Part shown: piece after piece, positions 11,359 to 22,331 of the stretch | Layout of the letters: each line of letters begins with the position of its first letter | Position numbering within the stretch: the stretch's first letter is position 1 | Assembly: GCF_035222375.1 (NCBI RefSeq) | Contig: NW_026946363.1 | Location: forward strand, 3,844,001 to 3,908,000 | Reading direction: 5' to 3' | Source of the DNA: Podospora pseudocomata | Taxonomy: Eukaryota; Ascomycota; Sordariomycetes; Sordariales; Podosporaceae | Length of the DNA stretch: 64,000 nucleotides | Position numbers and translations under genes: made by a program | Notes under the pieces: generated by a model | What the model saw: the letters and a program-made list of their open reading frames with translations, nothing else | Database searches by the model: none | What the model was told of the DNA's origin: nothing

Positions 11359-12588
11359 ATGGCAGACTCAAAACCTCAATTCATCCGCCTAACAGGCCAC
11401 CGCGCCTTCACCCAGCGCCTCGTCCTCGCCACCCTGTCTGGCAAACCCATCCACATCACCAAAATCCGATCCACCTCCCCAACCAACCCCGGCCTCGCCC
11501 CCCACGAAGTCTCCTTCCTCCGCCTCCTTGAAGCCGTTACCAACGGCTCCGTAATCGATGTCTCCTACAGCGGCACAACCCTCGCCTACCAACCCGGCCT
11601 CATCACCGGCAGCGTTCCCGGCGCGGGCACATTCCTCTCAAACGACCTAATAGAACACACCATCCCCGCCAACAACACCCGTGGCATCACTTACTTCCTC
11701 CTCCCGCTCGCCTTACTAGCCCCGTTCTCAAAAGCCCATATGAATGTCCGTTTCTCTGGGCCGGGTGTCATCACTTCGTCTACCAACGCCCCAGGGGATC
11801 TCTCAATCGATACCTTCCGAACCGCCATCCTGCCATTGTACGGTCTATTTGGCATCCCCCCCGCGCGTATCGAGCTCCGAGTCCTCTCCCGTTCCTGCCC
11901 AGGGTCAGGAGGGAAGGGAGGCGGCGGTGTAGTCGAGCTTCGCTTCGCCAGTCAAGTCCGTCTTCCCAAAACCCTTCACCTGAATCGCAAACCGGGGAGG
12001 ATCAGGAGGATCAGAGGAGTGGCGTACTGCACGGGTGTGTCGGCGTCGCACAACAATCGCATGATCACTTCTGCTAGAGGAGTTCTCAACCAGTTGGTGA
12101 GCGATGTTCACGTGGCGGCGCAGTATGATCCTGCGCCGTTGGTGCAGGAGAAGGGGAGCACGATGAAGAAGAAGATTGGTATTGGTTTTGGCTTGTCCCT
12201 CGTGGCGGAATCGAGCGCGGAGGGGGTTATCTATGCGGCGGACGTGGTTGCCCCTCCGGAGGGTGGTGTTGTACCCGAGGATGTCGGCACGAGATGCGCG
12301 TATCAACTGCTTGAGGTGATCGCGCAGGGAGGGTGTGTCAGTGCTGCTGCTGCGCCGACGGTATTGACGCTGATGGCTATGGGGTCAGAGGACGTGGGCA
12401 GAGTGAGATTAGGGAGGGATGTACTTGGAAGGGAAGAGACAATCGGCCTGGCAAGAGATCTGAAAGCGTTTGGCGCGGCCAGCTGGGGCATAAGAGATGC
12501 TGATAAAGACGAAGACGAAGCCACAGGGGAACTGATCGTTTCCGTCAAGGGTACAGGTGTGGGCAATATCGGCAGGAAGGTAGCGTGA
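11359..12588 (+). CDS. RCL1: RNA 3'-terminal phosphate cyclase-like protein RCL1
   Basis: A single exon encodes 409 residues. The start at 11359 (AAAAATGG context) fits the family start; an in-frame ATG at 11317 would add 14 unlikely residues. The sequence follows the RtcA/RCL1 fold throughout: an N-terminal GHRAFTQRLVLATLSGKP segment, the PGLITGS and RGITYFLLPL segments, a GVSASHNNRM region and a C-terminal TGELIVSVKGTGVGN. RCL1 is a nucleolar, U3 snoRNP/Bms1-associated factor needed for 18S rRNA processing and lacks cyclase activity. The gene is divergent from the PPR gene and converges on the DUF1746 gene with 126 bases between stops. Confidence 0.93.
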   Translation: MADSKPQFIRLTGHRAFTQRLVLATLSGKPIHITKIRSTSPTNPGLAPHEVSFLRLLEAVTNGSVIDVSYSGTTLAYQPGLITGSVPGAGTFLSNDLIEHTIPANNTRGITYFLLPLALLAPFSKAHMNVRFSGPGVITSSTNAPGDLSIDTFRTAILPLYGLFGIPPARIELRVLSRSCPGSGGKGGGGVVELRFASQVRLPKTLHLNRKPGRIRRIRGVAYCTGVSASHNNRMITSARGVLNQLVSDVHVAAQYDPAPLVQEKGSTMKKKIGIGFGLSLVAESSAEGVIYAADVVAPPEGGVVPEDVGTRCAYQLLEVIAQGGCVSAAAAPTVLTLMAMGSEDVGRVRLGRDVLGREETIGLARDLKAFGAASWGIRDADKDEDEATGELIVSVKGTGVGNIGRKVA

Positions 12589-12714
12589 TCTAGAGATGTT
12601 AATATGATACCAAAGTTCAAGTCATTCCAGGGGCGTGCAAAAATAGACATGATTCTTTTCGTCAAGATGATTAAAAAATCCGCTCGCTTTTTTATTGTAT
12701 TAGTTAGACATCTA

Positions 12715-13802
12715 TTATGTTGGCAATGTTGTCGCCGTTCCCGGCTGCCGCAACCTAACCAGCCTGCTCCTCCTCTCAGCCGCCAAAGCTGCAAGAGTAG
12801 CGTTATAACCAAAACTTCGCAACGAGTACGCTGCCGTATTCTGTACCCCGCTTCCCACCGTCCTGACGGCATTCACAACGTGGAAATTCCCCAGCACCGC
12901 GTTGCCAGACCGCATGATATCTATCATGTCCACCGTTGTCGTCACAGAGGCATACGGCCCCGATCCCATCCTTTCTCGTTCGTCATTATCATTGTCATTA
13001 TCTCCTTCCCTCCCAGATTGGTTGAGCGGCCGCAGTTCGATCCCTTCGTTATCCACCATAAATGTCTGGTCGCTTAGCACCCCTCTCTCTTCCGCGTCGT
13101 GGTCCTGCGCTATTGCCGGGGGGACATCTAGTTGCGCCTCGTCGCCGGGGATGATAGTTCTCAGCGAGGGGAAGACTGCTTTTTTGAGGCGCTCGCGGTC
13201 CTGGTGGACGGCGAGCATGAGGCATTGTATGAGGAATATTGTGATGTCAATGGAGAGGAAGGTCAGTCGGGTTTTGGGCGGGTGTTGGCCGATGAAGTCG
13301 ATTAGGACACCGCCCTGGAGGTATCCTCGCGTTGCTTCGCCTGCGACGGGGAGGGAGAGGACGAGATGGAAGAGTATGCAGAAAAAAGCTGGGAGGAAGA
13401 TGGCGAAGAGATGTGGACGCTGAGCAGGCAGGAGGAGGCCTTCTTTTGGGGAGAGGAAGGCGAGGTGGGGAAGGCCGCGGATTATGAGTCGGGAGAGGGA
13501 GCATCTGAGAAGGGTCATATGTCAGTTGGAGCGGGCATGGGAGCAGAGGGGATCTATCCGTACTCCATGTAGTATAGTGTGCACATATACGACCAGACCA
13601 GCATGTCGAGACTCCTCTGAAGGTGTGTCACGAACTCGAGCTTCTTGGCCAAGCCCACCCGTTGCTTATTCTTGACCTCAGAGTCGCTGGACTGGCCATC
13701 GTTCCTACTGCTGGCCTCTGTCGTGGACCCTTCGGAGTGATCTGGGTCTGTGGTGTTGGTGTTGGGGCGGGCCGTGGAGCTCGAGCCCGGATCATCGTTC
13801 AT
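12715..13802 (-). CDS. DUF1746 membrane protein (Dsc4-like)
   Basis: Exons 13802-13564 and 13504-12715 give 342 residues. The 59-nt intron has a GTACGG donor and a TTCTCAG acceptor, and the join reads YYMECSLSRL. A Ser/Thr/Asn-rich N-terminus is followed by three or four hydrophobic segments around the conserved QRSLDMLVWSYMCTLYYM stretch, the GLPHLAFLSP and LFAIFLPAFFCILFHLVLSL helices and a LTFLSIDITIFLIQCLML helix, then a soluble acidic tail. DUF1746 is a fungal domain; fission yeast Dsc4, a subunit of the Golgi Dsc E3 ligase that activates SREBP, belongs to it as I recall. A role in a Dsc complex is therefore possible but unproven from this sequence. Confidence 0.75.
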
Positions 13803-14043
13803 AGCTCGCCGAGGTCGAAAGCAAACAGTAATGGTACATTAATGTACGTGGTGTCCTCACATCGCTGATTCCCAATGTGACAAGACAGCCATCGGTCGTT
13901 AAAAGCGGGTTAGCAAGCGACGGAGAATGTCCAAGTTGGATGCTGGGCGCAAACTGCCAAACTGACGACCTTCCAAAGTGAGCTCACGCGGCCCGCCCGT
14001 TGCAAGCGAGTGCCGGCCGCGGGGATCTTGGCTGGCTTGGCAT

Positions 14044-14060
14044 TTAAGGGTTAGGGTTAG
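14044..14060 (+). promoter_or_regulatory. Telomere-like motif (TTAAGGGTTAGGGTTAG)
   Basis: Two TTAGGG-type units lie about 240 bases upstream of the DUF1746 start. It is too short to be a telomere remnant with any certainty. It resembles the telobox promoter element bound by Myb-type telomere-repeat factors in fungi. Confidence 0.45.
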
Positions 14061-14416
14061 TGGGTGTTAGAACCTGACAATCTGATGATTTAGGATAGGC
14101 TGCAAACATACTACCGACAATGCTTTGAGAGCTACAAGTTGTCAATAGCATAAATGTAGAATTGTAGTGTATTCCAAATATCGTCAAAGGGACCAAATCT
14201 ATAGGCGCCGCTGAGCGCATACTTGAACCCTGCATTTCGTGGAGAGCAAAGCAATGATGTCATAGCTTTTCCAAAACCATCCCAACTTGTATGTACTCGG
14301 TGAAAGGGGAGAGAAAATAAGCAGAGGGAGAAACAAGAATATTCTGACATGCTCTTGAAAGAGCTTTTCGTCTTCTTTCTGAGCATCCAAAACTACAGTA
14401 GGTATCGTGCCAAGGG

Positions 14417-14423
14417 TGACTCA
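14417..14423 (+). promoter_or_regulatory. CPC1/Gcn4-type site TGACTCA
   Basis: A perfect palindromic TGACTCA lies about 970 bases before the synthetase start. Related TGACTC sites follow at 14705-14710 and, on the minus strand, at 15096-15101. Fungal arginine genes are classic targets of cross-pathway (general amino-acid) control, so the placement makes sense. Binding is inferred. Confidence 0.5.
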
Positions 14424-15346
14424 ACCTGTCTGGTTCTGGATAGCTTCAGTCAAAGGATGTCCCCTCAATTGTCGGGGACTAGCCCCAGGTAGTGTTTTCT
14501 CGACGGGCGCCAAGAGGTGCATCCAATGCTTGTTATAGTGCCATGGGTCTCTTGACTTTTGTTTTCTCGCTGTTGTCAATTGATATTTGATAATAGAAGC
14601 CCGTCTCAAAGGTCAAGAAGGTTGAACTCAAAGTGTAAGTGGGCGTTGGCCAATCGGATATTACCCCACTATTTGTTGAGTCTGGACTTCAACGTTGCAC
14701 ATTCTGACTCGCGAAGAAAATTCACCGCTCAAATTCCCCTCGATTGGGTTGAAAACAGCATTGTTGGACAGATTCAGAACGGAGCCATACATGATGATGC
14801 CTGTCTATCCGGTATTGTGTCAGCGGCTCCCAGCACGGACTCTCGTCAAAGTAATATAGCTACATTAATCTCGACATGGTGAGGTATGCCGCCATCGAGA
14901 TCTGCCTCGTCCGCATACATATTTGAAAAATCAATGTGATCACGAACCATTGACGTCCTGTCCGGCGTCGGAATAATCACTTTTTCCCACGAGGGAATAT
15001 CAAATTTTTTCCAACCATCACCACCATCTTCTGCCGGGAACCCAAGTGACTGGCACTCCCCGGTAACGGCGTCAAACCCCAGTCTGAACAGCTGCGAGTC
15101 ACCGTTCTTATCGCTTATCGCTCCCCCACCCGGGCCGATCTTTTTCTTTTTTGTCCTGGGCAATCGAGATCCCACGGCGTGGCTGTTGAATTCCCATCTT
15201 TCTCGTGAACTTCCACATCCCCACTGCAAAAATACGACCAGGCGACTGCAGCGCTGCCAATTGGCGAGACGACGACGGACGAAGTGTTGCTGCCGAACCT
15301 CCAAAACTGACCCAACGAGAACCCCCCGCGCCCGTTATCGCCAAAG

Positions 15347-15357
15347 CCTAACCCTAG
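15347..15357 (-). promoter_or_regulatory. Telomere-like motif (CCTAACCCTAG) before the synthetase start
   Basis: It lies 28 bases upstream of the carbamoyl-phosphate synthetase ATG, in the likely leader or transcription-start region. Confidence 0.4.
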
Positions 15358-15385
15358 CTCTCAAGGCTCGCGATAATCCCCTAAT

Positions 15386-18300
15386 ATGTTGTCGACCGTG
15401 TACAAGGCGGGTCGTGCCCCTGCCCTCCTCCGACATGGTCGACGGGTCGCCGTCGCACCACAAACCGCCCAATTGAGGTCCCTCACCTCGGGCGTCCAGA
15501 GCCTCCCCGTCCGTCAACCAACCGAGTCGCCAATTGCTCGTCTCCAGAAGCGCTTCCTCTCAGTGTCTGCCGCCAGACCTGGCAACGCTGCCCAGTGCGC
15601 CCCTAACCCCTATGCCTACCTCGACAGTGGCGTAATAAAGCCAAAGGAGTTTGTCGATGTGAAGAAGGTGCTTGTTATCGGATCCGGTGGTCTTGCCATT
15701 GGCCAGGCCGGCGAGTTTGACTACTCCGGTACGTCTTGAGGTGACACTTTGTGTGGTGAACAATGAGTCACACGACTACTTCACAACGAGTCCCAGCGCT
15801 GACCATACGCGCCCTTTCACAGGATCCCAGGCGCTCAAGGCCTTGAAGGAAGCCGGCGTTTCTTCCGTTCTTATGAACCCCAATATCGCTACCATTCAAA
15901 CCAACCACTCGCTCGCCGACGAGGTGTACTACCTGCCCATCACCCCCGAGTATGTCGAGTATGTGATCCAGAAGGAAAGGCCAGATGGTATCTTCCTCTC
16001 TTTCGGTGGTCAGACCGCCCTGAACCTTGGTGTCCAGATGGAGAAGTTGGGCATGTTCGAGAAGTACGGCGTCAGAGTGTTGGGCACCAGCGTTAGGACG
16101 TTGGAGCTTTCTGAGGACAGAGATCTGTTCGCCAAGGCTCTGGAGGAGATTAACATCCCCATTGCCAAGTCTATTGCCGTCAACACCCTGGACGATGCTC
16201 TCGAGGCTGCCCGCAACATTGGGTACCCAATTATTGTCCGCGCTGCTTATGCGCTTGGTGGTCTTGGTTCTGGTTTCGCCAACAACGAGGAGGAGCTGCG
16301 CAACATGGCTGCCCGGTCTCTGACTCTCTCCCCCCAAATCTTGGTTGAGAAGTCTCTCAAGGGTTGGAAGGAAGTTGAATATGAGGTCGTGCGTGATGCG
16401 AACAACAACTGCATCACTGTGTGCAACATGGAGAACTTTGACCCCCTGGGTATCCACACTGGTGACTCGATTGTCGTTGCGCCCAGTCAGACCCTGAGTG
16501 ATGAGGAGTACCACATGCTTCGTTCCGCTGCCATCAAGATTGTCCGTCACTTGGGCGTCGTTGGTGAGTGCAACGTCCAGTATGCGCTCCAGCCTGATGG
16601 GTTGGACTACAGAGTCATCGAGGTCAATGCTCGTCTCTCTCGTTCGTCCGCCCTGGCTTCCAAGGCCACCGGTTACCCATTGGCGTACACTGCTGCCAAG
16701 ATTGGTCTTGGACACACTCTTCCTGAGCTTCCCAATGCCGTCACCAAGACCACCACTGCCAATTTCGAGCCCTCGCTCGATTACATTGTCACCAAGATTC
16801 CCCGCTGGGATTTGTCCAAGTTCCAGCACGTCAAGCGTGACATTGGTAGCGCCATGAAGTCTGTCGGTGAGGTTATGGCCATTGGTCGTACTTTTGAGGA
16901 GTCCTTCCAGAAGGCCATCAGACAGGTTGACCCCAACTTTGTCGGCTTCCAGGGTGCCAAGTTTGAGGATCTCGACTTTGAGCTCCAGAACCCAACTGAC
17001 CGCCGCTGGTTGGCTGTCGGCCAGGCCATGCTCCACGAGAACTACACTGTTGACCGTGTCCACGAGCTGACCAAGATCGACAAGTGGTTTTTGCACAAGC
17101 TCCAGAACATTGTTGACTGCACCAAGGAGCTCCAGCAGATTGGCAGCCTCCAAGGCCTCAAGAAGGAGAACGTGCTCAAGGCCAAGAAGATGGGTTTCTC
17201 TGACAAGCAGATTGCCCATGCTGTCAACAGCACTGAGGACGAGGTTCGCGCCCGCAGATTGGAGTTTGGCATCCGCCCCTGGGTCAAGAAGATCGATACC
17301 CTCGCTGCCGAGTTCCCTGCCGATACCAACTACCTGTACACCACCTACAACGCCTCGACCCACGATATCAACTTCGAGGACAAGGGTACCGTCATTCTCG
17401 GCAGCGGTGTCTACCGCATTGGTAGCTCCGTCGAGTTCGATTGGTGCGCTGTCAGCGCCACTCGTGCCCTGAAGGCCATGGGTGAGAAGACGGTCATGAT
17501 TAACGTAAGTGTTTTACCCTCCCCCAATATTCCCATCAGATCTTTCCCAAGCGGGCACCGAGTTGCAGCTATCTTCGAGCTGCCTCTCAGATTGTGATTT
17601 GCTTCAAGTCGGTTTTCAGTGTTTTGCTTTTTTGTCCCAGCTGTTTTCGTCCCAGCTTTTGCTTCCCCAAGTCGACTTCAACAACCATTGTGCTTCCCCC
17701 CCTCCGAGCTCTAGGTTTGAACCCTTGTTTTCGAGTTGATACCGTCTGCAATGACATTCCTCATATTACATGAGTTGGCCCTTGAGCGTCACCATGTGAC
17801 ATGAGCCGGCTCTGAGCTTCATCATGTTACATGAACCTGGCACTGAGCCTACTTATGTCTACATTGAGCTCCCTGAGCCACCGTCAGATTGCAAGCAGAT
17901 TCTGGTACAGCTCTGGTCTAAGCATGTTGCAGAGCTTTTCTGGCAAAGTTCGTTCGATCACATTGAACAGTTTCTCCAGATCTCATCTGATCACGTTGAT
18001 TCTGTGGCGTTTTCGTCTGATCGCGTTACTATCAGCCCTCTTTGTCCAGTCTTGTTGCCGAGTTTTGGTGTACTCGTCTGCGATCAGGGTTGTTATGTAG
18101 CTTGTCATCATGGCGTATTTGTTCTAGGTATTCTAGGAGTTGATATCTAGTGGTAGTCAAACCTCCAGTCTGGCCCTAGTAGTCTACTCTGGCTTTCAAC
18201 ACCTTCCCTGCGTGCCCGGGCCTGGTTGTGCAGGACAGTATCGCGTACTTGTGCCTGTCCGATTTCCGGAACAGCCGCGCGTGCTCGAGCTTGACCTCAT

Positions 18301-21300
18301 CGCTTGCTTGTGCCTGGTCTTGCCTGATCTTTCACGACAGCAGCGCGCCCTCGAGGTCGCAGCGGCCCGTGGTCGCCTCAGGATATTGAGAACAGCAGCA
18401 TTTGTCAACCCGGCTCCTGAGATGTGTCTTGAATGGCGGCAAGATCTAGTTCATATATGTTGATCACTTCAAAGCGTCGACGCCATGTGCCTCTATACTA
18501 TGACAAGTGTCGACGATCTCTGCCTTGACAGTTGCCTCAGGATAGTTATCTAAGGTTTATATGGAGCCATTGTATGTGGTATGTGGGAGGTAGGGGAGTT
18601 GAAGGGGAAGGAAGTGGTCCTTAGGGTGTTCTTACAGAATTTTTCTCTGGGAACTTCTGCGAAGTCACCTCTCCTCTTTCCTTTCGAGACGATCTCGCTT
18701 CTGAAGTCTTCCCGTTCAACACCTCTCTCTCTACTGAACCGCTACATCATCTATTGTTATCCTTACACCCACATCATTATTCCCACATTTTGAGCCATTC
18801 CCCCTACATTTTCGCACCAGGCACCGAATAGCCCGCTTCCGCCGTCACATTCCCCCCCCATCAGCGGCCATTCCTCGACATTGTCACCAACATACCTCAC
18901 ATCAACGCACCTGAGTATCACTCGTTTGCAGATAGTCTGGTGTTTAGCGGCTTTGCCAGCAACATTTTCGAGAGAGTTCAAGCCCTTGAGTCAATCCCAC
19001 CATCCCATCCTTTCGATCGTTTATCCCAGCTTTTAGCTATTTATCCCATCTTTCTCAACTCGTTCCGCCAAGTGGCCCAGATCGTGCCAACCAGCTGTCC
19101 GAGCTTCGGCCTCCTCGTCACTCCTCATACCGGTGTCCACTCCCTGTTCCTCGGCTACGTCAGTTGTCCAGCATGGACGCATTCGAAATGTCAGAGACAC
19201 TGCCGCACATGATTATCTTGTGTGGATAATGTGCTTTGATCACTAATCTGAAGCTGGGATGAGGTTCCCGTCGTGTGTGCTCATGCTGCTGTCGATCTTA
19301 GCAGCGCTTGCTTACCCTCACGGCTTCGTTCGCTCCCGTCTGTTCTCTTCGCCTCCTTGCGCCCATTGCTCGTGCACAAGCGTGCCACACAGTATTACAC
19401 CTGCATTTAATAATGACATGTGTTTCCATTATGTTTGTACGCATGATCCAAGATGTTTCAAGGCCTATGGTGCATGTTAGCACACCTATTCAGCATATTT
19501 AGACACCCAAGTGGGATGTTTAGATGCCTTAACAAGATAGTCATAGACCTTTCTACTATCTTGATAGGCCTATTTGAAATAGTTGGACGCGTTTAAACTA
19601 TTTTAATAGGCCTCCGAGTGATAGTTGGACGTGTTTGAACTATCTGGGGATGTCTTTACACAATGTTTTAACGCCTGAGTGGGATGTTTGGACACATTAG
19701 CACAATATTTAAACGCATGGGCAAGTGCTTGATACACCTTGGTGTTGCAGTGTGATACATCCACTTCGCTTCACTACATCTGGCTGTGATATCGTCAATC
19801 ATACAGCGTGTCTTTCACATTCATTCGGATTGCACTTTTGAACATTTTTCTGGTGCACAATTCTGCGAAGTTTGCAGCTTGTCCCAACATTGTCCATGCC
19901 CCTTTTTGATGGACCCATTTTTCAGGACCCCACTTTTCTCCTGATGAAGCAAATCGTCCCCCTTCACCACCACACTTTGTTTACAACGTTTCTACCCATC
20001 TACACACACTATTATGAGGTCTATGATACTAAAAGTGGGTCTAGTATAATCCCGAGACCACGTCGACCGATTTTGACGAGGCCGGTAAGTTGATTTCCTT
20101 GACGAGGACGCGATTTTGAGACTGACGAGATGGAAAACAGACCGCCTTTATTTCGAAGAGTTGAGCTATGAGCGTGTGATGGATATCTACGAGCTCGAGA
20201 ACGCCAGCGGTGTGGTGGTGTCTGTCGGTGGCCAGCTTCCCCAGAACATTGCCCTTCGTCTCCAGGAGACTGGCAAGGCCAACGTTCTCGGAACCGACCC
20301 CCGTGACATCGACAAGGCTGAGGACAGACAGAAGTTCTCCGAGATCCTCGACTCCATCGGAGTTGACCAGCCCGCCTGGAAGGAGTTGACCTCCGTCGAG
20401 GCTGCCGAGAAGTTTGCCCAGGAGGTCGGCTACCCTGTCCTTGTTCGTCCCAGTTACGTCCTTTCTGGTGCTGCTATGACTGTCATTCGCAGCCAGGATG
20501 ACCTCAAGGACAAGCTTGAGGCTGCTTCCAACGTCTCCCCTGACCACCCCGTCGTCATCAGCAAGTTCATCGAGGGTGCTCAGGAGATTGATGTTGATGG
20601 TGTTGCCTCCAAGGGTGAGCTGATCATCCACGCCGTCAGTGAGCACGTCGAGCAGGCTGGTGTCCACTCTGGTGATGCCACCCTCGTCCTCCCTCCTGCC
20701 AACTTGGACCAGGACACCATGGACCGTGTCAAGGAGATTGCGCAGAAGGTCGCCAAGGCCTGGAACATCACCGGTCCCTTCAACATGCAGATCATTCGCG
20801 CTGAGGATCCCGAGGGAGGTGTGCCCGCCCTCAAGGTCATCGAGTGCAACCTCCGTGCCTCTCGTTCTTTCCCCTTCGTCAGCAAGGTCCTCGGCACCAA
20901 CTTCATTGACGTTGCCACCAAGGCCCTTGTCAGCAAGGACGTTCCCCAGCCCACCGACCTCATGGCTGTCAAGCGTGACTACTTGGCCACCAAGGTTCCC
21001 CAGTTCTCCTGGACCCGTCTCGCTGGCGCCGACCCCTTCCTTGGCGTCGAGATGGCTTCCACCGGTGAGATGGCCTGCTTCGGCAAGAACCTCGTTGAGG
21101 CCTACTGGGCTTCTCTCCAGTCCGCCATGAACTTCCGCGTTCCTGAGCCTGGTGAGGGTATCCTCTTTGGTGGTGAGCTGAGCAAGAACTGGCTTGCCAC
21201 CGTTGTGGACTACCTTGCTCCTCTTGGCTACAAGCTTTATGCTGCCGATGCCGAGGTCAAGGAGTACCTCGAGACCAAGTCCAAGCACAAGATCAACGTT

Positions 21301-21641
21301 GAGGTCATCGAGTTCCCCAAGGAGGACAAGCGCGCCCTCCGTGAGGTGTTCAAGAAGTACGACATTCGCGGTGTCTTCAACCTTGCCCAGGCCCGTGGCA
21401 AGACTGTCATGGATGTCGACTACGTCATGCGCCGCAATGCCGTCGACTTTGGCGTGCCATTGTTCATGGAGCCTCAGGTTAGTTTCTCCCTTTGCCTTGC
21501 TAGATTGATCAACATGCTAAGACTTTTTACCAGACCGCTATGCTCTTCGCCCAGTGCATGAGCGAGAAGCTGCCCAGGCCCGAGGGTATCCCCTCTGAGG
21601 TCCGTAGGTGGTCCGACTTCATTGGTGGCAAGCCTTTGTGA
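15386..21641 (+). CDS. arg-3: Carbamoyl-phosphate synthetase, arginine-specific large subunit, mitochondrial
   Basis: Exons 15386-15728, 15823-17504, 20045-20084, 20141-21477 and 21534-21641 give 1169 residues, the size expected for the family. Residues 1 to about 75 are an Arg/Ser-rich mitochondrial presequence. Next come [21 protein letters not shown], the first ATP-grasp half with its [14 protein letters not shown] region, an oligomerisation region, the second ATP-grasp half ([24 protein letters not shown]) and a short MGS-like regulatory domain. It makes carbamoyl phosphate from bicarbonate, glutamine-derived ammonia and 2 ATP, working with the separate small (arg-2/CPA1) subunit, and feeds citrulline synthesis. 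The third intron (counting from the 40-nt exon) is a normal 56 nt, but the second, after residue 675 between VMIN and YNPET, is 2540 nt. TGACTC sites upstream suggest cross-pathway control. Confidence 0.95.
17766..17882 (+). repeat. Degenerate tandem repeat, about 31-bp unit, roughly four copies
   Basis: Units start near 17766, 17797, 17827 and 17858. They share the core TTACATGAG...GAGC..CATG, for example the stretches ACATGAGCCGGCTCTGAGC and ACATGAACCTGGCACTGAGC. The fourth copy is the most decayed. Confidence 0.75.
18239..18354 (+). repeat. Degenerate direct repeat, about 55-60 bp unit, two copies
   Basis: Copy one (18239-18290) and copy two (18298-18354) share TATCGCGTACTTGTGCCTG versus CATCGCTTGCTTGTGCCTG and end in GCGCGTGCTCGAGC versus GCGCGCCCTCGAGG, with small length differences in between. 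Confidence 0.6.
19430..19728 (+). repeat. Degenerate satellite with a 21-bp period, about 13 copies
   Basis: Successive units of 21-22 bases begin ATG/ATA/ATC then TTT, with A at about position 9 and GCCT/GACCT/GCGTT at 11-14. Examples are ATGTTTCAAGGCCTATGGTGC and ATCTTGATAGGCCTATTTGAA. An approximate consensus is ATnTTTnnAnGCCTnnnnnnn. Units differ from each other at many positions, so the array is old. A second array with the same period and core lies at 46805-46930. Confidence 0.75.
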
Positions 21642-22331
21642 ATAGGGCAAGGCTCTGGTTTCCAATGTTTCTTTCTTGCTTAATGTGTTCCTATACTTTT
21701 TCTATTTGAGGGCATGGGAGGAGGAGTCCAAAAAGCAGGGTGGGTGTGTGGTGTGAGGAGAAAAATATGAGCGGCGTTTGAACATTTGCTGGAAGGGTTT
21801 TCGATATCTGTATTCATTTTCACAGCGGCGGTGACATGGTTGGCAGGGAAATTTCTAGTCGGTTACTTGATATGATATGGTCTTTAAAAGTGAACATCTT
21901 TTTTTTGTTTGTGATTGCTGTGATGTTTGATGGTATGATGGTGGGTGGTTTTACAGAATGAACTATGGAATGGACTTTGAAGAGGCCTGATGGTACATTT
22001 CCAGCAATGATATTGTGTATGTAACCTTTATAAGCCAATGTGATTTTCTCACATAGGAGAACATGTTATGGGGGGTTTTGCTTTCAAAAGTGACATGCCG
22101 TTGCTTTTCAGGGTTAGGGTCTTTCTTGCACCAGCAACCCTCTATCTAGCGCACGGGCTCATCTCCTCCATTGCTCTTACACTCAGTCCTCGTTTCATTA
22201 AAAACTCTCCTTCAACATCAAACAACGAACACTGCCCACGACTCAAAACATTAGCGACATCAGCCTTGTCAAACAACCTCACATACTATCCCTCAGCAGT
22301 CTATCCACCACACCAACCCCAAACCCTCAAA
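21642..22331. other. Intergenic between synthetase and G-patch gene
   Basis: It holds the synthetase 3' UTR and the G-patch upstream region. A telomere-like AGGGTTAGGGT lies at 22110-22120. The minus-strand frame at 21820-22038 is not supported. Confidence 0.6.
22110..22120 (+). promoter_or_regulatory. Telomere-like motif (AGGGTTAGGGT)
   Basis: It lies 211 bases upstream of the G-patch protein start, in the likely promoter. Confidence 0.4.

Larger units (their letters stand above)
13803..15385. promoter_or_regulatory. Divergent upstream region of DUF1746 gene and carbamoyl-phosphate synthetase
   Basis: Nearly 1.6 kb without a convincing gene. It holds two telomere-like motifs (14044-14060 and 15347-15357) and three TGACTC-type sites (14417-14423, 14705-14710, and on the minus strand 15096-15101). 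Open frames on the minus strand at 14846-15344 overlap in several frames and look like chance. Confidence 0.6.
17505..20044 (+). other. Exceptionally long (2540-nt) intron of the synthetase gene
   Basis: The donor GTAAGT follows AAC (Asn675). The acceptor CTAG precedes TATAATCCC, which restores the conserved YNPET of the second synthetase half. Flanking protein continuity makes the intron certain unless another transcript end exists. Inside there is no recognisable gene, but several families of degenerate tandem repeats are present (listed separately). Short frames at 17824-18150 and 18940-19212 lack support. Confidence 0.85.

Noticed and set aside
12303-12872. Minus-strand frame spanning the RCL1 and DUF1746 3' ends
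   Set aside because: It overlaps both real genes and is explained as a shadow of them.
14044-14060. Interstitial telomere as a sign of a chromosome fusion
   Set aside because: Only about two units, and similar motifs sit ahead of three other genes, so a promoter element is the simpler reading.
15768-17363. 531-codon open frame antisense to the carbamoyl-phosphate synthetase
   Set aside because: It mirrors the codon bias of the highly used synthetase exon. Its product is Leu/Val/Gly/Asp-repetitive without a domain, and the plus-strand protein is certain.
20041-21288. 415-codon open frame antisense to the second synthetase half
   Set aside because: Same cause: a shadow of a strongly biased coding exon.
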